Origin: Terriglobales bacterium
GTDB taxonomy: Bacteria; Acidobacteriota; Terriglobia; Terriglobales; Acidobacteriaceae
DNA length: 64,000 nt
Direction of reading: 5' to 3'
Assembly: GCA_035573675.1 (NCBI GenBank)
Contig: DATMAB010000021.1
Location: 1-64,000, forward strand
A program made the position numbers and the translations under genes. The notes under the pieces are model-generated. The model worked only from the letters and a program-made list of their open reading frames with translations, was not told the origin of the DNA and searched no databases. Below are positions 40,097-50,780 of this stretch, piece after piece (within the stretch, counting starts at the first letter, position 1; each line of letters opens with the position of its first letter).

Positions 40097-41206
40097 ATGA
40101 TGAACAAGATGATTGTCGCCAACCTGGCGCACCGGCCCATCCGGTCCGTCATCAGCATCGTGGCCATTGCGGTTGAAGTGACGCTGATCCTGGTGATCGT
40201 CGGGTTGTCGCTCGGCATCCTGAACGACTCCAAGACCCGCCAGGCCGGCATCGGCGCCGATGTGATGGTCCGCCCGCCCGGCTCTTCCGCCCTCATCGGA
40301 ATCAGCGGCGCGCCCGTCTCCGTCAAGGTGGCCGACGTGCTCGCCAAGGTGCCGCACGTCGTCGCCGTGGCCCCGGTGGTCACGCAGATTTCCACCGGTG
40401 GAGGCAGCGTTGAAGTGCTCTACGGCATCGACCTCGCGAGCTTCGAATCTATGGGAGGGAAGTTCCACTACATGGCCGGCGGGCCGTTCGAGGGTCCTGA
40501 CGACATCATCGTAGACGATTTCTTCGCGGCCTCCCGCAATGTCCAAGTGGGCCAGACCATCGAGGTGCTGAATCACCCCTTCCGCGTGGCAGGCATCGTC
40601 GAACACGGCAAGGGCGCGCGCAAGTTCATGCCCATGGCGACGGTGCAGGAGCTGGTCGGCTCCCAGGGCAAAGCCTCCATCTTCTATCTCAAGCTCGACG
40701 ATCCGGCGAACGCCGCCGCCGTCGCCGCCGCCATCAAGAAAATCCCCGGCATGGAGAGCTACGGCGTCCAGTCCATGCGCGAATGGCTCTCGTACATGAC
40801 GCCCGAGAACCTGCCCGGCTTCTCCACCTTCATCCGTGTGGTCATCGGAGTGGCCGTCTGTATTGGATTCATCGTCATCTTTCAGTCCATGTACACCGCG
40901 GTGATGGAGCGCACGCGCGAGATCGGCATCCTCAAATCGATGGGCGCCTCCAGAGGCTACATCGTCAACGTCATCGTGCGCGAGACGTTGCTCCTGGCGC
41001 TGGCCGGGGTCGGGGTAGGCATCCTGCTCAGCTTTGCCGCCAAGGAAGGTATCCTGAAGGCCTTCCCAACCCTGCGCGTGGAGATCGCCGCCGGGTGGGT
41101 GCTGCGCGCCACCATCATTGCGCTGGCCGGCTCCGTGCTCGGCGCGCTCTATCCCGCCATCAAGGCCGCTCAGAAGGACCCCGTCGAAGCTTTGGCCTAT
41201 GAGTGA
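40097..41206 (+). CDS. ABC transporter permease (MacB/FtsX type)
   Basis: The product is about 369 aa from ATG 40097, although the frame opens at 40085. One N-terminal membrane helix (SVISIVAIAVEVTLILVIVG) is followed by a periplasmic MacB-PCD-like domain (VVAVAPVVTQISTGGGSVEV) and a C-terminal FtsX domain with three helices, including VMERTREIGILKSMGASRGY, the conserved coupling helix. No ATP-binding gene lies next to it, so its ATPase is encoded elsewhere or lost. A TACAAT box lies 10 nt before the start. Confidence 0.85.
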   Translation: MMNKMIVANLAHRPIRSVISIVAIAVEVTLILVIVGLSLGILNDSKTRQAGIGADVMVRPPGSSALIGISGAPVSVKVADVLAKVPHVVAVAPVVTQISTGGGSVEVLYGIDLASFESMGGKFHYMAGGPFEGPDDIIVDDFFAASRNVQVGQTIEVLNHPFRVAGIVEHGKGARKFMPMATVQELVGSQGKASIFYLKLDDPANAAAVAAAIKKIPGMESYGVQSMREWLSYMTPENLPGFSTFIRVVIGVAVCIGFIVIFQSMYTAVMERTREIGILKSMGASRGYIVNVIVRETLLLALAGVGVGILLSFAAKEGILKAFPTLRVEIAAGWVLRATIIALAGSVLGALYPAIKAAQKDPVEALAYE

Positions 41207-41308
41207 GATTCGGGAAACCGGAATGCCATCCTGCTCACGAGCAAGATTGCGCAACTTGGCCGGGGTTTGGTTGATAGCGGTTGGCTGTCGAACTGAGCGC
41301 CTCGTTCA

Positions 41309-41337
41309 TTGACAATCGTTCAGTCCTCCCTTATTCT
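41309..41337 (+). promoter_or_regulatory. rplM-rpsI operon promoter
   Basis: TTGACA (41309-41314) and TATTCT (41332-41337) are separated by exactly 17 bp. Initiation near 41344 gives a leader of about 64 nt, ending in a GGGAGAG Shine-Dalgarno before rplM. Confidence 0.65.
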
Positions 41338-41407
41338 TAAACCTTTGGCAGTGCGGCAGTTCCCGCCTTGAGCGGTCTTCTTTTCACTAGCTCTTGGGAG
41401 AGTTTGT

Positions 41408-41848
41408 ATGGCAACCCATTTCCCCGGTGCCGGGGAAATTGCGCGTAAGTGGTACGTCGTGGACGCCGAGGGCGAGACCCTCGGGCGCCTGGCCAGCCGT
41501 GTGGCCCGCATCCTCAACGGCAAGAACAACCCGTCGTACACGCCGTTCCTCGATACCGGCGATCACGTCATCGTGGTCAACGCCGCCAAAGTGCGCGTCA
41601 CCGGCATGAAGCCGGAGAAAAAGACCTATTACCGCTACTCCGGCTATCCGGGTGGCATCAAGGCGGAGAGTTTCCGCAAGCGCGCTGCGCGCCGGCCGGA
41701 AGTGGTGGTGCGCGACGCCATCGTCGGCATGCTGCCGCACACCAAGCTGGGCCGTCAGATGGCTCGCAAGCTGCGCGTGTACGCCGGTGACAAGCACCCC
41801 CATCAGGCGCAGCAGCCGGAAACCCTGGCGCAGGCTAAGAGAGCTTAG
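41408..41848 (+). CDS. rplM: 50S ribosomal protein L13
   Basis: This 146-aa protein has all L13 landmarks: [54 protein letters not shown] and [21 protein letters not shown]13 binds 23S rRNA early in 50S assembly. The start ATG has a strong SD (GGGAGAG). It is followed by rpsI in the usual order. Confidence 0.97.
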   Translation: MATHFPGAGEIARKWYVVDAEGETLGRLASRVARILNGKNNPSYTPFLDTGDHVIVVNAAKVRVTGMKPEKKTYYRYSGYPGGIKAESFRKRAARRPEVVVRDAIVGMLPHTKLGRQMARKLRVYAGDKHPHQAQQPETLAQAKRA

Positions 41849-41931
41849 GAGTTGCAAGTCGCGGCCGTTTGCGGCCGCACATCTTTGTGCGAAAGGCTTT
41901 AAGCTGAAGCTGATTGCTGATAGCTGATCCT

Positions 41932-42327
41932 ATGGCAGAACTTATTCAGTACTACGGAACGGGACGGCGGAAATCGAGCGTGGCTCGCGTGTTCCTGCGC
42001 CCCGGCAACGGCGGATTCGTGGTGAACGGCCGCCCCTTCGAGCAGTATTTCGTCACCGAGGGCCAGCGCGTGCAGGCCAAGCAGCCCCTGGCTACCACGG
42101 AGACCGGCGCCACGTTCGACGTGGTGGCCAATGTTTCCGGCGGCGGCGTCAACGGGCAGGCAGGCGCGGTCAGGCTGGGCGTGGCCCGGGCGCTGCTCCA
42201 GTTCAATGCCGAGTTGCGCGCCAAGCTGAAGGCGGAAGGACTGCTGTCGCGCGACTCCCGCATCAAGGAACGCAAGAAGTACGGCCAAAAAGGCGCGCGT
42301 AAGCGCTTCCAGTACTCGAAGCGGTAG
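41932..42327 (+). CDS. rpsI: 30S ribosomal protein S9
   Basis: The product is 131 aa from ATG 41932 ([20 protein letters not shown]). It continues with [20 protein letters not shown] and ends in the conserved basic tail [20 protein letters not shown], which reaches the P-site tRNA. The longer frame opens within the spacer and has no support. Confidence 0.97.
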   Translation: MAELIQYYGTGRRKSSVARVFLRPGNGGFVVNGRPFEQYFVTEGQRVQAKQPLATTETGATFDVVANVSGGGVNGQAGAVRLGVARALLQFNAELRAKLKAEGLLSRDSRIKERKKYGQKGARKRFQYSKR

Positions 42328-42498
42328 GCACGGTTTCTCGTTTTTCGTTTCTGGTTTCTCGTGGTTGGCTGGCAACTGACAACTGACCACTGGCAACTGT
42401 TTCTACAATCTTCCCCGGCGCCCGCGAGGCGGCGGGGCATCAATCCTGACCGACCGGCTTCGGCCGCCGCGAAGGATGCAGACCACTGAGGAGGTCGA
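42328..42498. repeat. word-repeat spacer and rpsB leader
   Basis: TTTCTCGTTTTTCGTTTCTG and CAACTGACAACTGACCACTG are short tandem words like those elsewhere in the window. From about 42410 a GC-rich leader with CCCCGGCGCCCGCGAGGCGG precedes rpsB. It may be structured, but I cannot identify an S2 site. Confidence 0.4.
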
Positions 42499-43383
<885 letters not shown>

Positions 43384-43406
43384 GGGACGGGTTCGACAAG
43401 TTCACA

Positions 43407-43430
43407 CGACCCGCGCGCGGGCGCGGGTCG
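43407..43430 (+). terminator. hairpin between rpsB and tsf
   Basis: CGACCCGCG (43407-43415) pairs with CGCGGGTCG (43422-43430). The tail ATTCGTCTCT is only weakly T-rich, so it may be an attenuator that lowers tsf relative to rpsB, or an mRNA stabiliser. Confidence 0.4.
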
Positions 43431-43477
43431 ATTCGTCTCTACCACGCATCTAAGCAGCGAAAGGATTTGTGCTTACC

Positions 43478-44137
43478 ATGGGTTCCACTGCCGTGAACAT
43501 TTCCGCCGCACAAGTGAAGGAGCTCCGGGAGAAGACCGGCGCTCCCATGATGGACTGCAAGCAGGCCCTCGCCGAGGCCAAGGGCGACCTGGAACAGGCC
43601 GTCATCCTGTTGCGCAAGAAGGGCATCGCCACCGCCGCCAAGAAAGCGACGCGCGCCGCCACCGAAGGCTCGGTGGCGAGCTACATCCATGCCGGCGGCA
43701 AGATCGGCGTGCTGGTCGAGGTGAACTGCGAGAGCGACTTCGTCGCCGCCACCGCCGACTTCAAGGAGCTGGTGCACGATATCGCCATGCACATCGCCGC
43801 CAGCGATCCCAAGTTCATCCGCAAGGAGGACGTGACGCCCGAGGCCTACGAGCGCGAGAAGGATATCTACCGCGAACAGGCCAAGGCCACCGGCAAGCCC
43901 GCCCCGGTCATCGAGAAGATCGTCGAGGGCAAGATGGCGAAGTTCTACGAGGAGGTCTGCCTCTACGAGCAGCCCTTCATCAAGGACCAGGGCATCACCG
44001 TCTACCAGCTCATCGCGTCGAAGATCGGCAAGCTGGGGGAGAATATCGCCGTGCGTCGCTTCGCCCGCTTCAAGGTCGGCGAAGGCACTCAGACCTTCGC
44101 CGTCTCCAAGCCGCCGGCTGAGAGCGGAGCGAAGTAG
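43478..44137 (+). CDS. tsf: elongation factor Ts
   Basis: EF-Ts recharges EF-Tu with GTP. The N-terminal UBA-like part ([20 protein letters not shown]) is followed by the core with [30 protein letters not shown] and [20 protein letters not shown]. The product is 219 aa, shorter than the E. coli form (about 280) and similar to compact forms in other phyla. The frame allows GTG at 43469, but I prefer ATG 43478; SD spacing does not decide between them. Confidence 0.95.
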   Translation: MGSTAVNISAAQVKELREKTGAPMMDCKQALAEAKGDLEQAVILLRKKGIATAAKKATRAATEGSVASYIHAGGKIGVLVEVNCESDFVAATADFKELVHDIAMHIAASDPKFIRKEDVTPEAYEREKDIYREQAKATGKPAPVIEKIVEGKMAKFYEEVCLYEQPFIKDQGITVYQLIASKIGKLGENIAVRRFARFKVGEGTQTFAVSKPPAESGAK

Positions 44138-44221
44138 CTCCAGCCGCCCGAGTGCGGCAGTTTGTCCCTCACCGCTTGCCTTTTGAATCGTCCGCTGTCT
44201 TAATGGCTCGGGGAGAGTGCA

Positions 44222-45190
44222 ATGAAACCGAAGACGCTGCTCCTGGCGGTCCTTTCATGTCTTTCTGCCTACGCCCTCTACGCAGGCGCTGCTGACCCCG
44301 CATCCGAGGCACCCCAGTACACCGCCGAGGGCAAGTTAGTGCGTCCCTCGAACTACCGGGAGTGGGTCTACCTTTCCACCGGGCTGGGCATGAACTACGG
44401 GCCGGCGGCCGACGGCGATCATCCCATGTTCACCAACGTCTTCGTCACGCCGGCGGCCTATCGCGCGTTCCTGTCCACCGGAAAGTGGCCGGACAAGACC
44501 ATGTTCGCGCTCGAGATCTATCATCCCGCCACCGGCTCCATCAACAAGAGCGGTTATTACCAGGGCGACTTCGTCTCGCTCGAAGCAGCGGTGAAGGACG
44601 AAGCGCGCAATCCCGACGTCTGGGCCTACTACAACCTCGGCCTCGACCGTCCCTCCGCCGAGCCCTTTCCCCGCGCCGCTTGCTGGCGCTGCCACAACGA
44701 GCACGGCGCGGTGGAGAACACCTTCGTCCAGTTCTATCCGCAGCTCCTGGAGGTCGCCGTTCGCAAGGGGACGGTGAAGCCCGACGCGGACTTCCCGCCC
44801 ACCGCCGGCCTGATGTTCAATCTCATCTCCGAGCAAGGCTGGACGAAAGCGGAGGCGCAGTTCCTCGAGCATCGCCGCCGCCATCCGGAGGCGGCCGTGT
44901 TCCGGGAGGATGGGCTGAACGGCCTGGGTTACCGGCTGCTGAACGCCCGGCGCAACCAGGATGCGATCGCCGTCTTTTCTCTTGCCACCCGCGAGTTCCC
45001 GCAATCCGCCAATGCCTTTGATAGCCTGGCAGACGCCTACGAGCAGAGCGGCAACCGCGAGCAGGCACTCACCGCCGCGCAGAAGTCGCTGGCGCTGGCG
45101 CTGGCTGCCAGGGACATGGACGCGAACCTGCAGGCACAGATCGTGCGCGCCGCGCAGGAGCGCATCGCCCGCCTCAACAAGACGAAATAA
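44222..45190 (+). CDS. exported cytochrome P460-like heme protein with TPR tail
   Basis: This 322-aa protein has a signal peptide ([17 protein letters not shown]). Residues about 35-165 resemble the cytochrome P460 family ([45 protein letters not shown]), with one heme motif CWRCH at about 154-158. Residues about 200-320 are TPR-like ([40 protein letters not shown]). A heme-plus-TPR fusion suggests a periplasmic redox protein with a partner. It sits between tsf and pyrH, an unusual break of a conserved translation cluster. Confidence 0.75.
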   Translation: MKPKTLLLAVLSCLSAYALYAGAADPASEAPQYTAEGKLVRPSNYREWVYLSTGLGMNYGPAADGDHPMFTNVFVTPAAYRAFLSTGKWPDKTMFALEIYHPATGSINKSGYYQGDFVSLEAAVKDEARNPDVWAYYNLGLDRPSAEPFPRAACWRCHNEHGAVENTFVQFYPQLLEVAVRKGTVKPDADFPPTAGLMFNLISEQGWTKAEAQFLEHRRRHPEAAVFREDGLNGLGYRLLNARRNQDAIAVFSLATREFPQSANAFDSLADAYEQSGNREQALTAAQKSLALALAARDMDANLQAQIVRAAQERIARLNKTK

Positions 45191-45238
45191 GCTCGCGAAG
45201 AAGCCCGGCTTCCTCGCGACCTCCGGTCACGCGCGGAT

Positions 45239-45247
45239 TGATATACT
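45239..45247 (+). promoter_or_regulatory. extended -10 of pyrH
   Basis: TGATATACT (TG plus TATACT) ends 7 nt before the pyrH ATG at 45255. This would give a leaderless message independent of the P460 gene. The -35 is not convincing. Confidence 0.4.
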
Positions 45248-45254
45248 GCTGGGG

Positions 45255-45968
45255 ATGCCCGCCGTCTTCCGTCGTGTTCTGCTCAAGCTCTCCGGTGAAG
45301 CCCTCGCCGGCAACCAGGCGTTTGGCGTCGAGCCGGCGCGCGTGGAACAGATCGCCAGCGAGCTCCAGGACGCCAAGACCATGGACGTCGAGCTGGCCGT
45401 CGTGGTGGGCGGCGGCAACTTCTTCCGCGGCGTGGCGGAACAGGCCCGCGACATGGACCGCGTGGCCGCCGACCACATGGGCATGCTGGCCACCGTCATC
45501 AACGCTCTCGCTTTGCAGGACGCTCTGGAGAAGCGCGGCGTCTATACCCGCGTGATGTCCGCCATCGAAATGAACCAGGTGGCCGAGCCCTTCATCCGCC
45601 GCCGCGCCATCCGCCACCTGGAAAAAGGCCGCCTGGTCATCTTCGCCGCCGGCACCGGCAACCCGTATTTTTCCACCGATACCGCCGCCTCCCTGCGCGC
45701 CATGGAGATCAAGGCCGACGTCATCCTCAAGGCCACCAAGGTGGACGGCATCTACGACGCCGACCCCGTCCTGGTGAAGGACGCCCGCATGTTCGACACC
45801 ATCTCGTACCTGGACGTGCTGAAGAAAGGCCTCAAAGTGATGGACTCCACCGCCATCACCCTGTGCCGCGACAACAACCTGCCTATCATCGTCTTTAACC
45901 TCAACCGACCCGGGAACATCCGCCGCGTTCTCTCCGGGGAAAAGGTAGGCTCCCTGGTCAGCCAGTAG
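45255..45968 (+). CDS. pyrH: UMP kinase
   Basis: The product is 237 aa from ATG 45255 ([20 protein letters not shown]). Landmarks: [32 protein letters not shown], the catalytic and binding core [20 protein letters not shown] and [15 protein letters not shown]. It makes UDP from UMP and is essential. The longer open frame to 44961 only overlaps the P460-TPR gene. Confidence 0.97.
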   Translation: MPAVFRRVLLKLSGEALAGNQAFGVEPARVEQIASELQDAKTMDVELAVVVGGGNFFRGVAEQARDMDRVAADHMGMLATVINALALQDALEKRGVYTRVMSAIEMNQVAEPFIRRRAIRHLEKGRLVIFAAGTGNPYFSTDTAASLRAMEIKADVILKATKVDGIYDADPVLVKDARMFDTISYLDVLKKGLKVMDSTAITLCRDNNLPIIVFNLNRPGNIRRVLSGEKVGSLVSQ

Positions 45969-46063
45969 AGCGTACGGCGCAGCGTTTCCTTGTCGGTTCC
46001 GCAGGATCGTTGTTAATCCGTGGCTGGTCTTTCATTTATAATCAGCGGCTTTCGGAGCACAAC

Positions 46064-46654
46064 ATGGCTCAATCCACAATGGCCTCCGTTCCGGCGCTCA
46101 AGGACGTCTTCGTGCAAGTGCGCACCCGCATGGACAAGGCCGTCGAAGACTTCCGCCGGGAACTGGCCGCCACTCGCACCGGCCGCGCCAACGTGCACAT
46201 GCTCGACCCGGTGCGGGTCGAGTTGTATGGCTCGCAGATGGCCCTGAATCAGGTCGCCCAGATCCACGCGCCGGAGGCCCAGCTTCTCACCGTACAGCCC
46301 TTCGATCCCACCTCGCTGGCGGTCATCGAGAAGGCCATCCGCACTGCTGACCTCGGCCTGAACCCCATGAGCGACGGCAAGCTCATCCGGGTTCCCGTGC
46401 CGCCGCTCACCGAGGAGCGCCGCAAGGACCTGGTGAAGCACCTGCACAAGGTGCTGGAGGACCACCGCACCGCGGTGCGCAACATCCGCCGCGACGGCAA
46501 CGAACTCGTCAAGAAGGCGCTCAAGGACAAGAAGATCAGCGAGGACGAAGAGCGCCGCGCCCACGACGAGATCCAGAAGCTCACCGACGAAGAGATCAAG
46601 AAGATGGAGGAGATGAGCAAGACCAAGGAGAAGGAGATCCTTCAGGTGGGCTAG
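46064..46654 (+). CDS. frr: ribosome recycling factor
   Basis: The product is 196 aa from ATG 46064, with CGGAG 7 nt upstream and a TATAAT at 46037-46042. The sequence shows MDKAVEDFRRELAATRTGRA, ANVHMLDPVRVELYG and PPLTEERRKDLVKHLHKVLE, ending in the long helix EIKKMEEMSKTKEKEIL. RRF frees ribosomes after termination with EF-G. Confidence 0.96.
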   Translation: MAQSTMASVPALKDVFVQVRTRMDKAVEDFRRELAATRTGRANVHMLDPVRVELYGSQMALNQVAQIHAPEAQLLTVQPFDPTSLAVIEKAIRTADLGLNPMSDGKLIRVPVPPLTEERRKDLVKHLHKVLEDHRTAVRNIRRDGNELVKKALKDKKISEDEERRAHDEIQKLTDEEIKKMEEMSKTKEKEILQVG

Positions 46655-46855
46655 CATCGGGAACCACGAGCTGCGAGCGATCTCCTTGACCAAGCGTTTC
46701 GTCCCTCACAACGCGGTGCATCCCGTAACCCGTGGTTCTGGCCTGAGCATCCAAGATTCCGTATAATGAGCGGCTTCGGAACTCCATGCAGGGGTTGACC
46801 TATTTCTCCCATTCCTGACAACAGAGCGATCCCTGCAGGCGCCGGTAATCGCTCT
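46655..46855. other. bamA upstream region
   Basis: No gene is seen. TATAAT at 46762-46767 could be the -10 of the bamA promoter, with no convincing -35. It would leave an untranslated leader of about 80 nt, which may fold. Confidence 0.3.
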
Positions 46856-49660
46856 TTGGCAGGAACGGCCCTGCGATGGGCCGTAGCGGTGCTGCTGCTG
46901 ACCGGCATGACCCTGGCCCAGGGCCCGGTCATTGAAGAGATCCTGATTCACGGCAACCGGCGTATCCCGGCCGAGACCATCCGCGCCCGTATCTTCTCCC
47001 GCGCCGGCGATGTCTACGACGAAGGTGCCCTGCAGCGCGACTTCCGCTCCCTCTGGAACACGGGCTTCTTTGCCGACCTGCGCATTGAGCGCGAGGAAAG
47101 CCCCCGAGGCTACCGCATTCACGTCTACGTCCAGGAGAAGCCCAACATCCGCGAGATCAACTACGTCGGACTTTCCTCGGTGCAGCAGAGCGACGTGCTG
47201 GAGCGCTTCCGCAAGAACAAGGTCGGGCTCACGCTGGAAAGCCAGTACGACCCCACCAAGGTGAAAAAGGCGGAGGTCACGCTGAAGGAACTTCTGGCGG
47301 AGCATGGCCGCCAGTTCGCCACCGTCCGCACCGAGGTGCGCCCCATCCCGCCCAATTCGGTCGGCGTCAGCTTCATCCTCAAGGAGGGACCCAAGGTCAA
47401 GGTCGGCAAGATCCGCTTCGAAGGCAACAAGAACGTCAGCAGCCGCGTGCTGCAGCGCGCCATGGTCAACCTCAAGCCCATCGGCATCCCGCGCTCTATC
47501 TTCCTGGAAAACCTCTTTTCCAAGACCTTCGACGCCTCCAAGCTGGCCGAGGACGCCGAACGCGTCCGTTACGCCTACCAGCAGCGCGGCTACTTCAAGG
47601 CCATCGTCTCCGATCCCAGGACCGAGACCCGCGATTCCGGCGGCTTCCGCATTCCCCTGTTCATGAAAGGGGGCGGCAAGGCCGTGGACATCACCATCCC
47701 CATTGAAGAGGGCCAGCGCTACCACCTGGCCGGCATCACCTTCAAGAACAACAAGGCGATTCAGGACACGCGCGTTCTGCGGGCCGCGTTCGCCATGAAG
47801 GACGGCGACATCTTCAACGCCGAGCTGGTCCGCAAGGGCCTGGACGCCCTGCGCGAGCTCCACGGCGAGCTCGGCTACGTCAATTTCACCGCCGTGCCCG
47901 ACACCAAGTTCGACGACGAAAAGCGCCTCATCACCCTGGAAATCGACATCGACGAGGGCAAGCCCTTCTACGTGCGCCGCATCGAGTTCCAGGGCAACAC
48001 CACCACCCGCGACAAAGTCATCCGCCGCGAACTGGCCCTGGAGGAAGGCAACGTCTACAACAGCCGCCTGTGGAAGCTCAGCCTGCTGCGCCTGAATCAG
48101 CTCGGCTACTTCGAGCAGCTCGATCCCGAGCAGGACGCCTCCGTCCACCAGAACGTGCAGGAAGGCACCGTGGACATCACGCTGAAGGTCAAGGAGCGCG
48201 GCAAGAACTCCATCGGCCTGCAGGGCGGCGTCAGCGGCCTGGAAGGCGGCTTCATCGGGCTCAGCTACGAGACCAACAATTTCCTCGGCCTGGGCGAGAC
48301 GCTGCGCGTCGAAGGCTCCACCGGCAACCGCGGCTACAACATCCTGTTCGGCTTCACCGAGCCCTACCTGTTCGACCGCCCGCTGCAGTTCGGCTTTACC
48401 GTGTTCGCCCGCGAGTTCCGCTTCAACCAGGCCGACCAGTTCACCCTGGCCACCGGCCAGGAGATCCCGGAAAGCGCCCAGCAGTTCCTGCTGAACTACA
48501 ACCAGAACACCAAAGGGTTCACCGTCTCCGGCAGCTACCCGCTGCGCCGCTCTTTCAAGCGCCTCGGCCTGACCTACGCCTTCGACACCTCCTCCGTTTC
48601 GGTGTTCAGCGATGCCTCGCGCAACCTGTTTGAGCAGATCGCCTTCCGCGGGCTTTCCGGTCCCCAGGCGCTGGAGGGCATCGTCACCAGCAAGGTCATC
48701 CCCAGCTTCTCCGTCAACCGCATCGACAACCCCTACCGTCCCTCGCGCGGCTACAGCCTGTTTCTGGGAGGACAAGTGGCGGGGCTGGGCGGCAACGTCA
48801 AGCTCATTCGCCCGATCGCCGAATACAAGTACTTCCGTCCCCACAAGCGGAACGTGATCGGGATGCGGCTGCAGGGCTCGTTTCTTACCGGGTACGGCGG
48901 GCAGGTGGCCCCACCCTACGAGCGCTTCTATGTCGGCGGCGACACCGACCTGCGCGGCTTCGACATCCGCTCCGTCACGCCCATCGGCTTCCTGGTCGGC
49001 CGTGAGAACATCCCTTTACTGAACCCCGACCGCACGCCGGTTCCGTTGGACCCGACCAACCCGCGCCGCGGCAACTACATCGTTCCCATTCCCATTCACC
49101 GCATCGTGTTCACCGGCGGTGACACGACTTTTGTCAGCAACGTCGAGTACCGCATCCCCATCGTCGGCCCGGTGACCGTGGCGCTGTTCAACGACTTCGG
49201 AATGAACTTCGTCGCGCGCCCCTCCCAGCTGCAGATCAATCCCTCTACCGTTACCGATCTCAACACCAACCCCTTCGGCTGCCCCTCACTCACGGGCAGC
49301 TTCCAGTGCGCCGGCGGCTCCACGCTGGCGTTCGACTCCCACGTGGATATCGTCGACGGAACCAATTTCACCCCCCGCATGTCCACCGGGGTGGAATTCC
49401 AGGTGGTCCTGCCGGTCGTGAATGCCCCGATGCGCATCTACTACGCCTACAATCCGCTTCGCCTGACCGCCTCGACGGTGTCACCCGACTCATGCACTAC
49501 CAGCTCCGGCGCTTCCATCAACTGCATCAGCCGCGACATGTTCCCGCCCGGCGGCGCGGGCGACTTCACCTACCAGGAAACCCTGCGCCTCTTTGCCCCG
49601 GGATTCCGGTTCGCCGAGCCCAAGACTACCTTCCGCTTCACCGTCAGCACGACCTTCTGA
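46856..49660 (+). CDS. bamA: outer-membrane assembly factor BamA
   Basis: This 934-aa protein is the core of beta-barrel insertion. A short signal peptide (AVAVLLLTGMTLAQG) is followed by five POTRA domains (from IEEILIHGNRRIPAETIRAR to DEGKPFYVRRIEFQGNTTTR) and a C-terminal barrel with the conserved YERFYVGGDTDLRGFDIRSV in L6 and a terminal FRFTVSTTF. Length is about 130 aa above the E. coli form, mostly in barrel loops that contain Cys pairs. It starts with TTG and is followed by skp. Confidence 0.95.
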   Translation: MAGTALRWAVAVLLLTGMTLAQGPVIEEILIHGNRRIPAETIRARIFSRAGDVYDEGALQRDFRSLWNTGFFADLRIEREESPRGYRIHVYVQEKPNIREINYVGLSSVQQSDVLERFRKNKVGLTLESQYDPTKVKKAEVTLKELLAEHGRQFATVRTEVRPIPPNSVGVSFILKEGPKVKVGKIRFEGNKNVSSRVLQRAMVNLKPIGIPRSIFLENLFSKTFDASKLAEDAERVRYAYQQRGYFKAIVSDPRTETRDSGGFRIPLFMKGGGKAVDITIPIEEGQRYHLAGITFKNNKAIQDTRVLRAAFAMKDGDIFNAELVRKGLDALRELHGELGYVNFTAVPDTKFDDEKRLITLEIDIDEGKPFYVRRIEFQGNTTTRDKVIRRELALEEGNVYNSRLWKLSLLRLNQLGYFEQLDPEQDASVHQNVQEGTVDITLKVKERGKNSIGLQGGVSGLEGGFIGLSYETNNFLGLGETLRVEGSTGNRGYNILFGFTEPYLFDRPLQFGFTVFAREFRFNQADQFTLATGQEIPESAQQFLLNYNQNTKGFTVSGSYPLRRSFKRLGLTYAFDTSSVSVFSDASRNLFEQIAFRGLSGPQALEGIVTSKVIPSFSVNRIDNPYRPSRGYSLFLGGQVAGLGGNVKLIRPIAEYKYFRPHKRNVIGMRLQGSFLTGYGGQVAPPYERFYVGGDTDLRGFDIRSVTPIGFLVGRENIPLLNPDRTPVPLDPTNPRRGNYIVPIPIHRIVFTGGDTTFVSNVEYRIPIVGPVTVALFNDFGMNFVARPSQLQINPSTVTDLNTNPFGCPSLTGSFQCAGGSTLAFDSHVDIVDGTNFTPRMSTGVEFQVVLPVVNAPMRIYYAYNPLRLTASTVSPDSCTTSSGASINCISRDMFPPGGAGDFTYQETLRLFAPGFRFAEPKTTFRFTVSTTF

Positions 49661-49717
49661 GCGGTTCCGCCTGTACCCTGCGTGTGCGGCCGCGCTGCAG
49701 GCGGCGGAACCCGGCGT

Positions 49718-49746
49718 TTGACGCCAGCCAAACCAGCCCCTATAAT
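49718..49746 (+). promoter_or_regulatory. skp promoter
   Basis: TTGACG (49718-49723) and TATAAT (49741-49746) are exactly 17 bp apart. Initiation near 49753 leaves a leader of about 127 nt before skp. Confidence 0.65.
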
Positions 49747-49879
49747 GGCTTGCATCCTCACCAGCGGACTGTTCACGCCTGGCCGCGGGAAGTAGGGAAT
49801 GAAGGCTGGACCCGAGTCCAGCGCCGCCTGCAACGTTCTTGAGGAATCGCGCCATCTTCCGAGGAGTCCAAGCGAACCG

Positions 49880-50656
49880 ATGACACGTCAGTCTGTAACA
49901 CTTGTCCTGGTGGTTGCCCTGTTGTCCATTTCCGCGCTGGCCCAGACCGGGGCCACGCAGAACCGTCCGGCCGGCGCCGCGAATCCGCAAGCAACCACGC
50001 CCGCGCGGCCGGCTCCCGCCCCGGGAACCCAGGCCACTCCAGCGCCCGCCACGCCCACGTCGGCTGCGCCCGCCGCCGCCAAGGTCGGCGTCATTAACTT
50101 CAACGCCGCCATCGCCCTCTGCAACGAGGGACAACGCGACTTCGGCGCACTGCAGAAAAAATTCGAGCCCAAGCAGGCCGAGCTGCAGAACCTCAGCAAG
50201 GAACTCGAGGACCTGAAGAAGCAGCTCACCACCCAGAGCGACAAGATGAACGACGAGGCGCGCGCCAATCTCAGCCGCACCGTCGAGCAGAAGCAGAAGA
50301 CCCTGCAGCGCTCCCTGGAGGACGCCCGCACCGAGTTCCAGACCCAGCAGAATGAGATCGCCGAGCGCATCTACCGCAAGCTGGGCGAGGTGCTGGTGAC
50401 CTACGCCCGCAACAACAACTTCTCGCTGGTCCTGAAGTACGACGAGAGCGATGCCCAGAATCCCCTGCTCTGGTGGCAGCCCACGGTGGATATCACCCAG
50501 GACGTCATCGCCGCCTACAACGCCGTTTCCGGCGTCCCCGCTCCGCCGCCGGCGGCTCCGTCTGCGGCGCGGCCCGCTGGCGGAACCGGCACCACGGCGG
50601 CCGCCCCGCAGCAGCCGCGCACCGGCACCGGCGCCACGACCCGCAATCCACAGTAA
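49880..50656 (+). CDS. skp: OmpH/Skp-like periplasmic chaperone
   Basis: The product is 258 aa from ATG 49880. A signal peptide (VTLVLVVALLSISALAQ) and a Pro/Ala/Thr-rich linker (about 25-70) precede the OmpH domain with KVGVINFNAAIALCNEGQRD and a long coiled coil (LQNLSKELEDLKKQLTTQSD, VEQKQKTLQRSLEDARTEFQ). A low-complexity C-terminus follows. Skp carries outer-membrane proteins to BamA, encoded directly upstream. The linker and tail make it longer than E. coli Skp. Confidence 0.9.
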   Translation: MTRQSVTLVLVVALLSISALAQTGATQNRPAGAANPQATTPARPAPAPGTQATPAPATPTSAAPAAAKVGVINFNAAIALCNEGQRDFGALQKKFEPKQAELQNLSKELEDLKKQLTTQSDKMNDEARANLSRTVEQKQKTLQRSLEDARTEFQTQQNEIAERIYRKLGEVLVTYARNNNFSLVLKYDESDAQNPLLWWQPTVDITQDVIAAYNAVSGVPAPPPAAPSAARPAGGTGTTAAAPQQPRTGTGATTRNPQ

Positions 50657-50664
50657 AGGGGTTC

Positions 50665-50694
50665 AGGGCCGCCTGCGAGCGGCCCTTTCGTTTG
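50665..50694 (+). terminator. skp terminator
   Basis: AGGGCCGC pairs with GCGGCCCT around CTGCGA, followed by TTCGTTT. It lies just past the skp stop. Confidence 0.7.
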
Positions 50695-50780
50695 CGCGCT
50701 TCTCCGTTCGTCCCAGGTTTTGCCGCCTCCTCGCACCGCCGCTGGCTCCGCCTGGTGTCCAAGCTGGCAGGAGGCGCGCC

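Noticed and set aside
46706-48844. 712-aa open frame antisense to bamA
   Set aside because: No domain or signal peptide is seen and its composition is that of a mirror frame. bamA on the other strand is certain.
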